From the NCBI GenBank assembly GCA_001029295.1, contig LDXJ01000041.1, forward strand, positions 1-58,239: 58,239 bases of DNA, written 5' to 3'. The notes under the pieces were generated by a model, which was not told the origin of the DNA, searched no databases, and saw only the letters and a program-made list of their open reading frames with translations. This document shows, in pieces, positions 7,658-19,862 of the stretch. A program made the translations under genes and the position numbers. Positions within the stretch are counted from its first letter, which is position 1. Each line of letters starts with the position of its first letter. Source of the stretch: Peptococcaceae bacterium CEB3 (GTDB lineage: Bacteria > Bacillota > Desulfitobacteriia > Desulfitobacteriales > Desulfitobacteriaceae).

Positions 7658-10081
7658 ATGAGCGTCCCGGAAGAAAACATCAGTCAAAGACCTTTGGAAG
7701 AGGTGCTGCCTGAGGCTTATATGGGCTATTCTAAATTTGTCATTCTGCACCGAGCCATTCCCGACGTGAGAGATGGCCTCAAACCGGTGCACAGGCGCAT
7801 TATTTACTCCATGAACGAGCTGGGTATGTATCCGGACAAGCCGTATTCAAAATCTGCCCGTTTGGTCGGGCACTGTATGGGAGCCTATCATCCTCACGGC
7901 GACAGCGCTATCTACGAAGCGGCGGTGAGGATGGCTCAACCCTGGGCTTCCCGCTGCCCTTTTGTCGACGGGCACGGAAATTTCGGTTCGGTGGACGGGG
8001 ATCCGGCCGCCGCCATGCGTTATACGGAGATGCGCCTGACTCCTTTGGCCAGGTTGATGTGCCAGGATTTGGAGAAGGACACTGTCGCTTTCCGGCCAAA
8101 TTATGACAACCGTCTCGAGGAACCCGTGGTCTTGTCCAGTCCTTTGCCCAATGTCTTGGTCAACGGTGCGGGCGGAATCGCCGTGGGACTTTCCACCAAT
8201 ATGCCGCCTCATAATCTGGGTGAGGTGGTGAACGGCATCATTCATCAGATCGACCGGCCGGAGGTTACGCCGGCCGAGTTGATGAACTGGGTGCCCGGGC
8301 CTGATTTTCCTACAGGGGGATTCATCCTGGGAAGGGCGGGCATCAGGGAAGCCTACGAAACAGGGCGGGGTAAAATCATCCTGCGTGGCAAGGCAGCGAT
8401 TGAACCGGGAAAAAACGGCAAAAGCCTTATCGTTATTACGGAAATTCCCTACCAGGTCAACAAGGCCAGTTTGGCCGCTAAGATTGAAACTCTGTCTTCT
8501 GATAAGATCGAGGGGATCGCGGATGTCCGTGATGAGTCAGATCGCGAAGGGATGCGCCTGGTGGTGGAATGCCGCAAAGACGCAGAGCCGGGGGAAATTC
8601 TTAACCGGCTTTACAAGTACACGCAACTGCAGGAATCCTTCGGCATCATTAACCTGGTGATTGCGGCCGACGGTACCCCGAAAGTCATGAACTTAAAAGA
8701 GATTAATGCCGCCTATATTGAGCATCGCCGGGAAGTTGTCGTGAACCGAGTCACTTATGACCTGAAGAAGGCGAAAGAGAGAGCGCATATCCTGGAGGGG
8801 CTGGTCAAGGCGATTCAAAACCTTGACGAGGTGATCGCGGAGATCCGGGCGGCCAAGACTCCGGCCTTAGCCAAGGCGGCTCTGATTCTCCGCTTCGAGT
8901 TTTCCGAAGTGCAGGCCCAGGCGGTCCTGGATATGAAACTTCAGCACTTGACGCATCTCGAGTTGCAAGGGATAGAGCATGAGTATGACAAAATTCTCAA
9001 GACTATTATTTCATTAGAAGGGATTTTAGCCGATGAGAGGAAAGTTTATGGTATTATTAAGAGAGAACTCAAGGAGATAGCGGATAAATACGGAGACGAG
9101 CGAAGGACCGCCATTTTGGACGGTGACGGGGAAGGAGAAACTCAGACCGTTCTCGCAGAGCCGGCCGAGCCGTTGGAGGTTTTGCTAACCGGCAAGGGAT
9201 TCATCAAAGCCCGGATTCCGGGAAAAAATGGACACGGCAAGAGGAGAGACTCGGCAGTCAAAGACGCGGATATATTTCAGTACAAGGATGAGGATATTCT
9301 TCGACACAAAGTGTGTTGCACAGATCAAGATCAGCTCTTATTTTTCAGTGCCAGCGGGAGAGTGTACAGTTTAGCCGCGAAGCTGGTTCCCGAAGCGGCC
9401 GGCAGGGCAAAAGGGAAGGCGCTCTCAGCACTTGTTCCCCTCCCGGAAGGTGAAGAAATCGTGGCTTGCCGGCCTTTGCGGACAGGGGCGGGGGACCATG
9501 TCGTCTTTGTCACCCGGCTGGGACAAGTCATGAGGAGCCCGGCCGCAGACTTTGTCAATCTCAGGAATGCGGAAGGTATGACGCTGAAACCGGACGATAC
9601 CCTGGTTACAGCCTGGTTGAGTCCGGAGGGGCAGGATCTTGTCTTGCTCACGGCTCAAGGGCAGGCCCTGCGTTTGGCGGAGGCTGACGTTAGGGCTATG
9701 GGCCGCAAATCCAAGGGAGTGCGCGGGATCAGTCTGGCGGCGGCGGACTACGTGGCGGCAGCCCTGCCTGTGACGGATTCCGCGGCGGATCTCATAACCG
9801 TGAGTGAGCGAGGCTGGCTCAAACGTACTCCGATCGAGGAGTTCAAACGGCAGAAGCCGGGTGGCAAAGGGGTTACGGCGGCCCGGCTGGACCTGGAAAA
9901 GACCGGGTTGTTGGCGACTGCGCTGCTCGCCGACCAAGGCTCCGCTTTGACCGCCCTGCAGAGGAGTGGGGCGCAAACCCGGATCTCGGTCGCGAGCCTC
10001 AAGGTTGAAGCCCGTTCACGTAAAGGCGCTTTGCTGGTCGCGGTCGTGCTTGACGACTACGTGATCGGGGTCTTTGCCTGA
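7658..10081 (+). CDS. parC: DNA topoisomerase IV subunit A (ParC) / gyrase A-like
   Basis: DNA-cleaving subunit, partner of the upstream parE. The winged-helix region has IPDVRDGLKPVHRRI and YHPHGDSAIYEAAVRMAQ; the active-site Tyr is in AAAMRYTEMRL. In the quinolone-determining loop the second position is Glu, as in ParC, rather than the Asp usual in GyrA. The C-terminal beta-pinwheel (from about residue 500) has QKPGGKG where gyrase has QRRGGKG, a degenerate GyrA box. Both points favour a topoisomerase IV-type enzyme over gyrase. 807 residues. A good ribosome site, CGGAGG, precedes ATG 7658. Probably cotranscribed with parE across the 12-bp repeat. Confidence 0.9.
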   Translation: MSVPEENISQRPLEEVLPEAYMGYSKFVILHRAIPDVRDGLKPVHRRIIYSMNELGMYPDKPYSKSARLVGHCMGAYHPHGDSAIYEAAVRMAQPWASRCPFVDGHGNFGSVDGDPAAAMRYTEMRLTPLARLMCQDLEKDTVAFRPNYDNRLEEPVVLSSPLPNVLVNGAGGIAVGLSTNMPPHNLGEVVNGIIHQIDRPEVTPAELMNWVPGPDFPTGGFILGRAGIREAYETGRGKIILRGKAAIEPGKNGKSLIVITEIPYQVNKASLAAKIETLSSDKIEGIADVRDESDREGMRLVVECRKDAEPGEILNRLYKYTQLQESFGIINLVIAADGTPKVMNLKEINAAYIEHRREVVVNRVTYDLKKAKERAHILEGLVKAIQNLDEVIAEIRAAKTPALAKAALILRFEFSEVQAQAVLDMKLQHLTHLELQGIEHEYDKILKTIISLEGILADERKVYGIIKRELKEIADKYGDERRTAILDGDGEGETQTVLAEPAEPLEVLLTGKGFIKARIPGKNGHGKRRDSAVKDADIFQYKDEDILRHKVCCTDQDQLLFFSASGRVYSLAAKLVPEAAGRAKGKALSALVPLPEGEEIVACRPLRTGAGDHVVFVTRLGQVMRSPAADFVNLRNAEGMTLKPDDTLVTAWLSPEGQDLVLLTAQGQALRLAEADVRAMGRKSKGVRGISLAAADYVAAALPVTDSAADLITVSERGWLKRTPIEEFKRQKPGGKGVTAARLDLEKTGLLATALLADQGSALTALQRSGAQTRISVASLKVEARSRKGALLVAVVLDDYVIGVFA

Positions 10082-10379
10082 GATGCCGCTTTTCGTGCGG
10101 GGTTTCGGTGAGGGGTGCTTCAAGTGTGGAGTTTTAGGCAGTGGTGGGGTTCAAGGGGTCGGGGATACTGTGCTATGGTGCCGTTTCACGTGTGGGGTGC
10201 TTAACGGATGCGTAAAATGGCGGAGTCCACATAGAGCTCAGCGTGGGCGCTTCCTGTGCAAACCGGGCAGACTGCGCCTCCGATTGACGCCGTCAACAAT
10301 GGTTTTTTAGCCCCTCACACCCGGCTTCGGTTAACGGAGGATTGAGATATTAAACGCCTAAGAACAAGGAGGATTTGGC
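10082..10379. other. Intergenic region, nothing assigned
   Basis: GC-rich with TG-rich runs (GGGGT repeats). A short open frame crosses it but has no ribosome site or recognisable protein. Confidence 0.4.
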
Positions 10380-10709
10380 ATGGAAAGCGTCAAGTGGGCA
10401 CGGGTATCGAAAACAGTTACACTTCCCCGCCTGAACCGCTTAAATCCCTCCCTGGAGAGTACGGCCCTAAAGATTATGGAGGAGTCAGGTGAGCTGGCTC
10501 AAGCGATTGGCAAGTTCCGAGGGCTGAACGGCGAAAGGCAGAAAATCGGGGAGAAAGAAGCCATGCAGTTGGTGGCCCGCGAACTGATGGATGTGGCTCA
10601 AACGGCCGTGACCATGATGTTTGTCTTGGAGGAACAGTACGGAATTGATTTGGCGGGGGTTCTGGAGGAGCATACGGAGAAGCTGCGGCAAAAAGGCTAC
10701 TGTGATTAG
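10380..10709 (+). CDS. MazG-like nucleotide pyrophosphohydrolase family protein
   Basis: 109 residues with the helical MazG/dUTPase-superfamily pattern: KIMEESGELAQAIGKFRG (the EExxE-type metal site is represented by EESGE) and ARELMDVAQTAV (ExxD motif). Such proteins hydrolyse nucleoside triphosphates, often non-canonical ones, to monophosphates. A very strong ribosome site (AAGGAGGA) lies 8 bases before ATG 10380. It stands alone between parC and pcrA; substrate not predictable. Confidence 0.75.
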   Translation: MESVKWARVSKTVTLPRLNRLNPSLESTALKIMEESGELAQAIGKFRGLNGERQKIGEKEAMQLVARELMDVAQTAVTMMFVLEEQYGIDLAGVLEEHTEKLRQKGYCD

Positions 10710-10907
10710 GTACCATCAAAAAGCCATTCTTAAATTTCTTGAAAGAAGGAGTGAAAAGCCCGGTTTCTCGACAGCATCCAAGGAGGCTAGTGACCAGCCG
10801 CTCGAAATACGGGGCATGGCCTTAGCAGGGTCGTTGACTTCCCCCGGAAAAAAGACGGAGCAGAGGAAGAATGCGCGTTAAGGCCTTGAGCCTGGTCGCC
10901 GAACCTT

Positions 10908-11102
10908 GTGATGCTGTCCCCCGTGAGTCGGCGGGGGAAAACAGATCAAAAAACGCAAAAAACGCCTAAAAAAGATCATAGAGCAGCTAAAAAAGCTAAG
11001 ACGGGTAAGACAGCTAGGACGGGTAAGACAGCTGAGACAGGTAAAACAGCTGAGACAGGTAAAACAGGCAAGATCGGCAAAACAGACAAAAAGGTCATAT
11101 GA
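10908..11102 (+). CDS. Possible Lys/Thr/Gly repeat microprotein overlapping the pcrA start
   Basis: 64-codon frame (GTG 10908 or ATG 10911) whose second half is an 18-bp tandem array encoding TGKTAE-type units (TGKTARTGKTAETGKTAETG, about 11000-11080). Its TGA stop overlaps the first ATG of pcrA (ATGA), which would allow translational coupling. No ribosome site is seen before its start and I know no family, so it may simply be a repeat tract that happens to be open. Confidence 0.3.
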   Translation: MMLSPVSRRGKTDQKTQKTPKKDHRAAKKAKTGKTARTGKTAETGKTAETGKTGKIGKTDKKVI

Positions 11103-13735
11103 CTTCATGCGTTTTTGATATGTTTTGGAAACCAGGCAAACGGTTTAGAATGTATAGTTTGGCGGATTTGAATCCGGTTCAACGGGAGGCGGTCGAGCAC
11201 CGGGCCGGACCTCTGCTGATTTTGGCGGGGGCCGGATCGGGGAAGACCCGAGTCCTGACCTATCGCATCGCCCATCTTATTGCCCGGGGCGTGGCTCCTT
11301 GGAATATTCTGGCTATTACATTCACCAACAAGGCGGCCAAGGAAATGAGGCAAAGGGTCGAGACATTGTTGGGAAGCGCGGGAGCGGGCCTTTGGGTATC
11401 CACTTTTCACTCCGCCTGTGTCCGCATTTTGCGGCGGGAAATCGATCATTTGCCAGGATACGCGCGCAGTTTTGTCATCTACGACGCAGGAGATCAGCTG
11501 TCCGTATTGAAGTCCTGCCTCAAGGAACTGGACCTGGATGAGAAGAAATTTCCGGCGCGCGGCATTTTGGCGCAGATCAGCGATTGGAAAAACAGGCTCT
11601 GCCCAGTGGAGGATGCGGAGGGTAAGGCGGCCGAGTATTTTGAGAAAATGGCGGCCAAAGCCTACAGACTTTATCAAAAGAAACTTATGGCCAACAATGC
11701 CTTGGATTTTGACGACATCATCATGCTGGCCGTTGAGCTCTTCCGCCAAAATCCAACCGTTCTGGACTATTACCGCGACAGGTTTCGCTATATTTTGGTG
11801 GATGAATACCAGGACACCAATCATGCCCAGTATACTTTGGTCAACTTGCTGGCCGCCCGCTATCGCAATCTTTGTGTGGTGGGAGACGACGATCAGGCCG
11901 TGTATGGTTGGAGGGGGGCCGATGTCCAGAATATCCTCGCTTTCGAGCGGGATTACCCGGAAACCATGGTCCTCAAGTTGGAGCAGAACTACCGCTCCAC
12001 GAAACATATTTTGCAGGCGGCGAACGCTGTGGTTGGGCATAACCAGGATCGCAAAGCCAAATCTCTCTGGACGGAGAATCAGTCCGGGGATCTGCTAATT
12101 CATTATGTGGCGGAAGATGAACGAGACGAGGCACGCTATGTGGCGGAGAGGATCCAGCGTCTGAAAGACCGGGAAGGCCGTCCAAATAAAGATTTCGCCG
12201 TACTTTACCGCTCCAATGCCCAATCCCGTATTTTAGAGGAGTATCTGTTGCGGGAGGGAATTCCTTACCGGGTCTTTTCCGGTATGAAATTCTACGAACG
12301 GATGGAGATTAAAGACATTCTCGCCTATCTGAGAGTTTTGCACAATCCGGCGGATCGGGTGAGCTTCAGCAGGATTCTCAATGTGCCAAAACGGGGTTTA
12401 GGGGAGAGCGTGTTGGCCAAGGTGCTGCTCTATGCGGAAGAGCAGGGCTTGGATATGCTGGCCGCACTGAGGGAAGCCGAGTACATCCCGGGTGTGCGGC
12501 CTCAGGCCCGCAGGGCACTCCTGAGTCTTAGCAGGCTCTTGGAAGAGCTGCGGGAACAGAGCCCGGAGGGGGAGATCACGGATCTGGTCGAGGAGATCCT
12601 GGACAAGACCGGTTATTGGGCCATGCTCAAAGCTGATAACACCCCGGAAGCTCAGGCCAGGGTGGAAAACCTGCAGGAATTTCTCTCGGTCACAGCCGAA
12701 TATGATGCCAAAATAGCCGAGGAAAGAGACGAACGGACGACCGGAGAAATAGACGAACGGGCGGCAGGAGAAATAGACGAACGGGCGGCCGGAGAAGGAA
12801 ACCCGCCCGCGCCGACCTCGGCGGGGATTTCATCTTCCGGGGCAGAGAATGGGCTCTCGTCGGAGACGGGGGACACGCCCACCTTGGGAGGTCGGGGTTT
12901 GCCTGTGCCTGAGGTCGGGGACACTACCATGGCCGGGAGCGAAGGCAGGCCGGCGCCTGGGGTTGAAGGTACTTCCTCCGACGGGAGTGAGGACAGGCTC
13001 TCGTCGAGCGAGGGAAATATGGCCCCCTCGGGTGGCCAAGGTTTGCCCGCGCCCGAGGTTGAGGATACTTTCTCGGCAGGGGTTGGCGGTTTTCTGGAGC
13101 AGGTGGCTTTGGTAGCCGACATTGACCAATTGAACGAAGGTGACGACGGTGTCGTCTTAATGACCATGCATTCGGCCAAAGGGCTCGAGTTTCCGGTGGT
13201 TTTTCTGGTGGGCATGGAGGAAGGCATTTTCCCCAGCTCACATTCCCTTCTGGCGGAAACGGCACTGGAAGAGGAACGCAGGCTGTGCTACGTGGCTTTG
13301 ACCAGGGCCAAGGAGAAAATATACCTCTGTTACGCCGGCCAGCGGTTGCTCTACGGGCGCATTCAAAACAATCTGCCGTCGAGATTTTTCAGTGAAGTTC
13401 CTCCCGACTTAATGCTGGATCGGGATCCAATCGATCCCCCGCCCCAGCGGCAGGGACGCACGAGCGGCGCCCCGCGGGGAGGAGGTTTCGGCGGCTCGAC
13501 CGGAGGGGGGCGCAAGAAATACCGGGATTATGGCTCACTTGCTTCCGAGGGAACTCCCCTGACCACCGGGAAGAGTGAAACGTATCATGTCGGGGACAAA
13601 GTGGAACATGAGAAATTCGGCAGGGGGATTATCGTGAGCGTCAAAGGAGAGGGGGCCTCCGCCATCCTCACAGTGGTCTTTGACGGACAGCTCAAACAGC
13701 TCATCTCCGAATATGCCAAACTGACCCGGTTTTAG
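11099..13735 (+). CDS. pcrA: ATP-dependent DNA helicase PcrA (UvrD family)
   Basis: Superfamily 1A 3'-5' helicase of repair and rolling-circle replication. Motifs in order: Q motif LNPVQREAV, Walker A AGAGSGKTRVL (about residues 43-53), DEYQDTNHAQ, GDDDQAVYGWRGA, QNYRS, VVLMTMHSAKGLEFPVVF and YVALTRAKE. The C-terminus ends in the RNA-polymerase-binding Tudor-like domain (DKVEHEKFGRGIIVSV). At 878 residues it is well over the usual 730-760 because of an approximately 115-residue repeat-rich insertion in domain 2B. Start: ATG 11099, coupled to the upstream frame, or ATG 11151, which matches the canonical N-terminus (MYSLADLNPVQ); neither has a strong ribosome site. Followed closely by ligA, a common clostridial arrangement. 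Confidence 0.93.
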   Translation: MTSCVFDMFWKPGKRFRMYSLADLNPVQREAVEHRAGPLLILAGAGSGKTRVLTYRIAHLIARGVAPWNILAITFTNKAAKEMRQRVETLLGSAGAGLWVSTFHSACVRILRREIDHLPGYARSFVIYDAGDQLSVLKSCLKELDLDEKKFPARGILAQISDWKNRLCPVEDAEGKAAEYFEKMAAKAYRLYQKKLMANNALDFDDIIMLAVELFRQNPTVLDYYRDRFRYILVDEYQDTNHAQYTLVNLLAARYRNLCVVGDDDQAVYGWRGADVQNILAFERDYPETMVLKLEQNYRSTKHILQAANAVVGHNQDRKAKSLWTENQSGDLLIHYVAEDERDEARYVAERIQRLKDREGRPNKDFAVLYRSNAQSRILEEYLLREGIPYRVFSGMKFYERMEIKDILAYLRVLHNPADRVSFSRILNVPKRGLGESVLAKVLLYAEEQGLDMLAALREAEYIPGVRPQARRALLSLSRLLEELREQSPEGEITDLVEEILDKTGYWAMLKADNTPEAQARVENLQEFLSVTAEYDAKIAEERDERTTGEIDERAAGEIDERAAGEGNPPAPTSAGISSSGAENGLSSETGDTPTLGGRGLPVPEVGDTTMAGSEGRPAPGVEGTSSDGSEDRLSSSEGNMAPSGGQGLPAPEVEDTFSAGVGGFLEQVALVADIDQLNEGDDGVVLMTMHSAKGLEFPVVFLVGMEEGIFPSSHSLLAETALEEERRLCYVALTRAKEKIYLCYAGQRLLYGRIQNNLPSRFFSEVPPDLMLDRDPIDPPPQRQGRTSGAPRGGGFGGSTGGGRKKYRDYGSLASEGTPLTTGKSETYHVGDKVEHEKFGRGIIVSVKGEGASAILTVVFDGQLKQLISEYAKLTRF
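12715..13090 (+). repeat. Imperfect in-frame repeat insertion in pcrA
   Basis: Begins with copies of GGAGAAATAGACGAACGGGCGGC (encoding GEIDERAA) and continues with degenerate Gly/Pro/Glu/Ser-rich units such as GLPVPEVGD, GRPAPGVEG and GLPAPEVED. It separates LQEFLSVTAEYD from FLEQVALVADID, which are adjacent in other PcrA proteins. Confidence 0.8.
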
Positions 13736-13739
13736 TTAA

Positions 13740-16034
<2,295 letters not shown>

Positions 16035-16246
16035 GTCAACCCGTTCAGCTTAAGCTGAATATCGAGACTTCGGTGGCGCAGGGTCTCCGGCGCTAAGGTG
16101 AGCGTACACAGCGGAGCCGCTCGTTGACCCAAGAGTGCGGGAAAGTACAAAGCCCGGACTTTGAGTTTCGCTCTGCGGAGGCGGACTCGAACTTGCCGTA
16201 CCCCACCCGATTTGATATATTAAAGAAGTAATTCGGCAGAACAGCG

Positions 16247-16304
16247 CACAGGGGCGCGAATGCAGGTCTAAAGACCACAGGGGCGCGAATGCAGGTGTAA
16301 AGAC
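16247..16304 (+). repeat. 29-bp tandem duplication upstream of gatC
   Basis: Two adjacent copies beginning CACAGGGGCGCGAATGCAGG and ending AAAGAC (16247-16275, 16276-16304) with one mismatch. The rest of the 290-bp ligA-gatC gap shows nothing clear. Confidence 0.85.
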
Positions 16305-16322
16305 AAAAGGGGTGGCGAAAGG

Positions 16323-16607
16323 GTGAAAATTTCACGTCCGGATGTTGAACATGTGGCGATGCTGGCCCGCCTTGAGCTAACTGAACCGGAGATTGAGATG
16401 TTCACGGAACAACTCAACTCCATTTTGGAATATGCGGCACTTCTTGAACAGCTCAATACCGATGGGGTCAGTCCTACGGCCCATGTCCTTCCTCTGCACA
16501 ACGTGCTGCGGGAGGATGTGACTCAACCCTCCTTGGAACAGGAGAGAGCCTTGATGAACGCGCCCGATGCCGAAAACGGCTTCTTCCGCGTTCCGAGGAT
16601 CGTCTGA
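16323..16607 (+). CDS. gatC: Asp-tRNA(Asn)/Glu-tRNA(Gln) amidotransferase subunit C
   Basis: 94 residues, the small subunit that wraps the GatA-GatB interface of the enzyme that makes Gln-tRNA(Gln) or Asn-tRNA(Asn) by transamidation. Typical pattern: [55 protein letters not shown] and the final [11 protein letters not shown] start with GGGGTGGCG just upstream. First gene of gatCAB. Confidence 0.95.
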   Translation: MKISRPDVEHVAMLARLELTEPEIEMFTEQLNSILEYAALLEQLNTDGVSPTAHVLPLHNVLREDVTQPSLEQERALMNAPDAENGFFRVPRIV

Positions 16608-16668
16608 GGACGGGGGACTTCTCGCAAGCTATGTTAAAATGTCTGGTAAGGCGGAAGGAGTGCGGGCG

Positions 16669-18135
16669 ATGGATATCACGGCCAAGACGGCGGTCGAATT
16701 GCATGATCTCTTGGTAAATAAAGAAGTGAGCGCGGTGGAACTGACCCGGGCTTTCATGGAACGGATCCGAGTGGTGGAAGAGAAAGTCTCGGCTTATGTC
16801 TTTGTAAGTGAAGACCTGGCTTTAAAACAGGCGGCGCGGGTGGATGAAAGAATCGCCGGGGGGGAGAACCTGGGCCCCCTGGAGGGAATCCCGATGGGGT
16901 TGAAAGATAACCTTTGCACCGAAGGCATTAAAACGACCTGTGCTTCCAAGATGCTGCAAAACTTTGTTCCCCCCTTCGACGCGACTGTCACGGAGCGGTT
17001 AAAAAAAGCAGGGGCAGTCTGCCTGGGCAAACTGAATATGGATGAGTTTGCCATGGGTTCTTCCACTGAGAATTCTCACTTGCAGCCCACCAGGAATCCC
17101 TGGGATCTTGACCGAGTCCCCGGTGGCTCATCAGGAGGGCCCGCCGCGGCGGTGGCTGCGGACGAAACGGTCTATTCTCTCGGTTCCGACACCGGAGGTT
17201 CCATTCGCCAGCCGGCTGCCTTCTGCGGGGTCGTTGGTTTGAAACCCACTTATGGGGCGGTATCGCGCTACGGGTTGATTGCCTACGCGTCTTCCCTCGA
17301 TCAGATCGGACCGATCAGCAAGGATGTCCGGGATAATGCACTGATCATGAACTGTATCGCCGGGTATGACGCCAAGGATTCCACTTCTGTGAATTATACC
17401 AGGCCCGACTATACGCAGTTTCTGGTCGATGATATCAAGGGCTTACGGGTCGGCATCCCGCGCGAATACCTGGGCGAGGGCACGGACCCCGGGGTGGAGG
17501 AGGTCATCCGCAAAGCGGTGGGGATTCTTCGGGACCTGGGAGCGCAGGTGGACGAATGTTCCCTGCCGCACACGAAGTACGCGATCCCCGCCTATTATCT
17601 CATCGCTCCCGCGGAATGCAGTTCAAATCTGGCGCGCTATGACGGAGTCGGGTTTGGTTATAGGGCGGAGGGGGGCGAAGACATCGTCGACATGGTTTCC
17701 AAAACCAGGGCCGAAGGATTCGGGCCGGAAGTCAAGCGCCGGATCATGCTGGGTACCTATGCCCTCACTTCGGGTTATTATGACGCTTATTACCTCAAAG
17801 CCCAAAAAGTGCGGACTTTGATTAAGGGGGACTTCGACCGGGCTTTTGGGGAATACGATGTTCTCCTTTCTCCCGCCGCTCCTACTCCGGCTTTTAAATT
17901 CGGAGAAAAATCTTCCGACCCCCTGGCCATGTATTTATCGGACGTGTGTACGGTTCCCGTCAATCTGGCCGGTATTCCCGCCATCACGATTCCGGCCGGT
18001 TTTGCCGGAGTGCTGCCGGTCGGCCTGCATTTTATGGGCAAAGCCTTTGACGAGGGGACGCTTTACCGGGTGGCCTACACCTTCGAACAAAACACGGAGT
18101 TCCACAAAGCAAAACCAGATTTGGGGTGGAGGTGA
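16669..18135 (+). CDS. gatA: Asp/Glu-tRNA amidotransferase subunit A (glutamine amidase)
   Basis: Amidase that releases ammonia from glutamine for GatB. From the ATG at 16669 (GGAAGGAG 8 bases upstream) the catalytic triad falls at K79 (GIPMGLKDN), S154 (PGGSSGG) and S178 ([11 protein letters not shown]), the same numbering as well-studied GatA proteins, which supports this start; the frame is open further upstream but overlaps gatC. 488 residues. Stop is 6 bp before the gatB start codon, so translation is probably coupled. Confidence 0.96.
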   Translation: MDITAKTAVELHDLLVNKEVSAVELTRAFMERIRVVEEKVSAYVFVSEDLALKQAARVDERIAGGENLGPLEGIPMGLKDNLCTEGIKTTCASKMLQNFVPPFDATVTERLKKAGAVCLGKLNMDEFAMGSSTENSHLQPTRNPWDLDRVPGGSSGGPAAAVAADETVYSLGSDTGGSIRQPAAFCGVVGLKPTYGAVSRYGLIAYASSLDQIGPISKDVRDNALIMNCIAGYDAKDSTSVNYTRPDYTQFLVDDIKGLRVGIPREYLGEGTDPGVEEVIRKAVGILRDLGAQVDECSLPHTKYAIPAYYLIAPAECSSNLARYDGVGFGYRAEGGEDIVDMVSKTRAEGFGPEVKRRIMLGTYALTSGYYDAYYLKAQKVRTLIKGDFDRAFGEYDVLLSPAAPTPAFKFGEKSSDPLAMYLSDVCTVPVNLAGIPAITIPAGFAGVLPVGLHFMGKAFDEGTLYRVAYTFEQNTEFHKAKPDLGWR

Positions 18136-18141
18136 ACGTCG

Positions 18142-19590
18142 ATGGCTTGGGAAGATAGATATGAGATGGTCTGCGGCGTTGAGACGCACGTGGAGCTGGC
18201 GACGAAGACCAAGATCTTCTGTGGTTGCAGCACGGAATTTGGCGGGGAACAGAATACCCATGTCTGTCCGGTTTGCCTGGGCATGCCCGGAGTTCTGCCG
18301 GTTCTGAACCGGGAGGTCGTCCATCTGGCTATTAAGGCGGGGTTGGCCCTGAATTGCGAAATCGCGGCCTTTTCTAAGTTCGATAGGAAGAATTATTATT
18401 ATCCTGACTTGCCGAAGAACTACCAGACTTCGCAATATGATTTGCCCATCTGCGGCAAAGGCTGGGTGACGATCGAAACGGAGGGGGGAACCAAAGAGAT
18501 CGGAATCACGCGGGCTCATATGGAAGAAGACGCGGGCAAACTGGTTCACAGCGGGGAAACGATTATGAGCTCGGACGAATCCTATGTTGATTATAACCGG
18601 ACCGGGGTTCCCTTGCTGGAAATCGTTTCGGAACCGGATATGCGGTCCATTCCGGAGGTCCTAGCCTATTTGGAGCAATTGGTGCAAATCCTCCAGTACA
18701 CAGAGGTTTCCGATTGCCGGCTGGAGCAGGGCTCTGTGCGTTTCGACGTCAACCTCTCACTCAGGCGGCAGGGTGCCGCCGGGTTTGGCATCCGAACGGA
18801 GACTAAGAACCTGAACTCTTTCAGTTCGGTGCGCCGTTGTCTTGAATATGAGACAGAACGTCAGGCCCAGGTCCTGGACGACGGCGGACAGGTTAGGCAA
18901 GAAACCCGGACTTGGGATGAGGGCAAAGGGATTACCCTGGCCTTGCGTACCAAGGAAGAAGCCCATGACTACCGGTATTTCCCGGAGCCGGATTTGGTTC
19001 CTCTCGTTATTGAGCGGGCTTGGGTGGACAAGATCAGGAGCACCCTGCCCGAGCTTCCCGCGCAGCGGCTCTCGCGATACCGGGAACTGGGCCTTTCCGA
19101 TTATGACGCCGGTGTCTTGGTTGCCGCTAAACCCCTGGCCGATTTCTTTGACCGGGCGCTCGCTCACTTTCCCCAGGCCAAGGTTTTGGTCAATTGGGTT
19201 ACGGGTGATTTCCTGCGTTTGCTCAATGCGAATCAGCACAGTATAGCTGACTCCCGCATCTCGCCTGAGCAGTTTGCCGAACTCATGGGCTTGATCGACC
19301 AAGGGGTAATCAGCGGCAAGATTGGCAAGAATGTTCTCGAGGAGATGTATCTGACGGGTAAAGATCCGTCGCTCATCGTTAAGGAAAAGAACCTGGCCCA
19401 GATCAGCGATGAGGGGACCTTGCTTGGGATTGTGGAAGAGGTGCTGGCAGCCAATCCGCGTTCAGTGGAGGATTTCCGGGCGGGCAAAGAGAAGGCTATA
19501 GGGTTTCTGGTCGGCCAGGTCATGAAGGCCACCAAAGGGCAGGGCAATCCCGGCTTGGTGAACCGCTTGCTCAGGGAGAAAATGACTTGA
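18142..19590 (+). CDS. gatB: Asp/Glu-tRNA amidotransferase subunit B
   Basis: Kinase/transamidase subunit that activates and amidates mischarged tRNA. Shows [20 protein letters not shown], the zinc-site region CGCSTEF...[45 protein letters not shown] and the C-terminal YqeY-like tail that binds tRNA ([20 protein letters not shown]). 482 residues, normal length. GGAGGTGA at the gatA stop serves as ribosome site. Last gene of gatCAB. Confidence 0.96.
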   Translation: MAWEDRYEMVCGVETHVELATKTKIFCGCSTEFGGEQNTHVCPVCLGMPGVLPVLNREVVHLAIKAGLALNCEIAAFSKFDRKNYYYPDLPKNYQTSQYDLPICGKGWVTIETEGGTKEIGITRAHMEEDAGKLVHSGETIMSSDESYVDYNRTGVPLLEIVSEPDMRSIPEVLAYLEQLVQILQYTEVSDCRLEQGSVRFDVNLSLRRQGAAGFGIRTETKNLNSFSSVRRCLEYETERQAQVLDDGGQVRQETRTWDEGKGITLALRTKEEAHDYRYFPEPDLVPLVIERAWVDKIRSTLPELPAQRLSRYRELGLSDYDAGVLVAAKPLADFFDRALAHFPQAKVLVNWVTGDFLRLLNANQHSIADSRISPEQFAELMGLIDQGVISGKIGKNVLEEMYLTGKDPSLIVKEKNLAQISDEGTLLGIVEEVLAANPRSVEDFRAGKEKAIGFLVGQVMKATKGQGNPGLVNRLLREKMT

Positions 19591-19648
19591 CGCGGCTGTA
19601 CTAATATACAGGGGAAGTTTGGCTCAAGTATACTGTATAAGCGTTCAG

Positions 19649-19674
19649 GCCCTGTTCAAACCGACAGGGCTTTG
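19649..19674 (+). terminator. Terminator after gatCAB
   Basis: GCCCTGT pairs with ACAGGGC around an 8-base loop, followed by TTTG. About 60 bp after the gatB stop. Confidence 0.7.
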
Positions 19675-19862
19675 TGTTAATATTAAAGTCTGTAGGAAGA
19701 AGCCGGACAAGGCAAAGTTCAAGGATTCGACCGAAACAAATATTAAGTATCAAGGGAGTCCTCTGTATTGGGTTGCCCTGTAAGTCATATCCCAAAGTAC
19801 GAAAAAGCCTTAAAGGGTTCTGCTGGCCGTAGATGACGTCGGTGAGGAAAGGGAAGGTTGAA

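Noticed and set aside
7278-7680. Arg/Lys/Thr/Ser- and Cys/Pro/Leu-repeat reading frames on both strands
   Set aside because: They are other-frame readings of the 12-bp array after parE and have no ribosome site.
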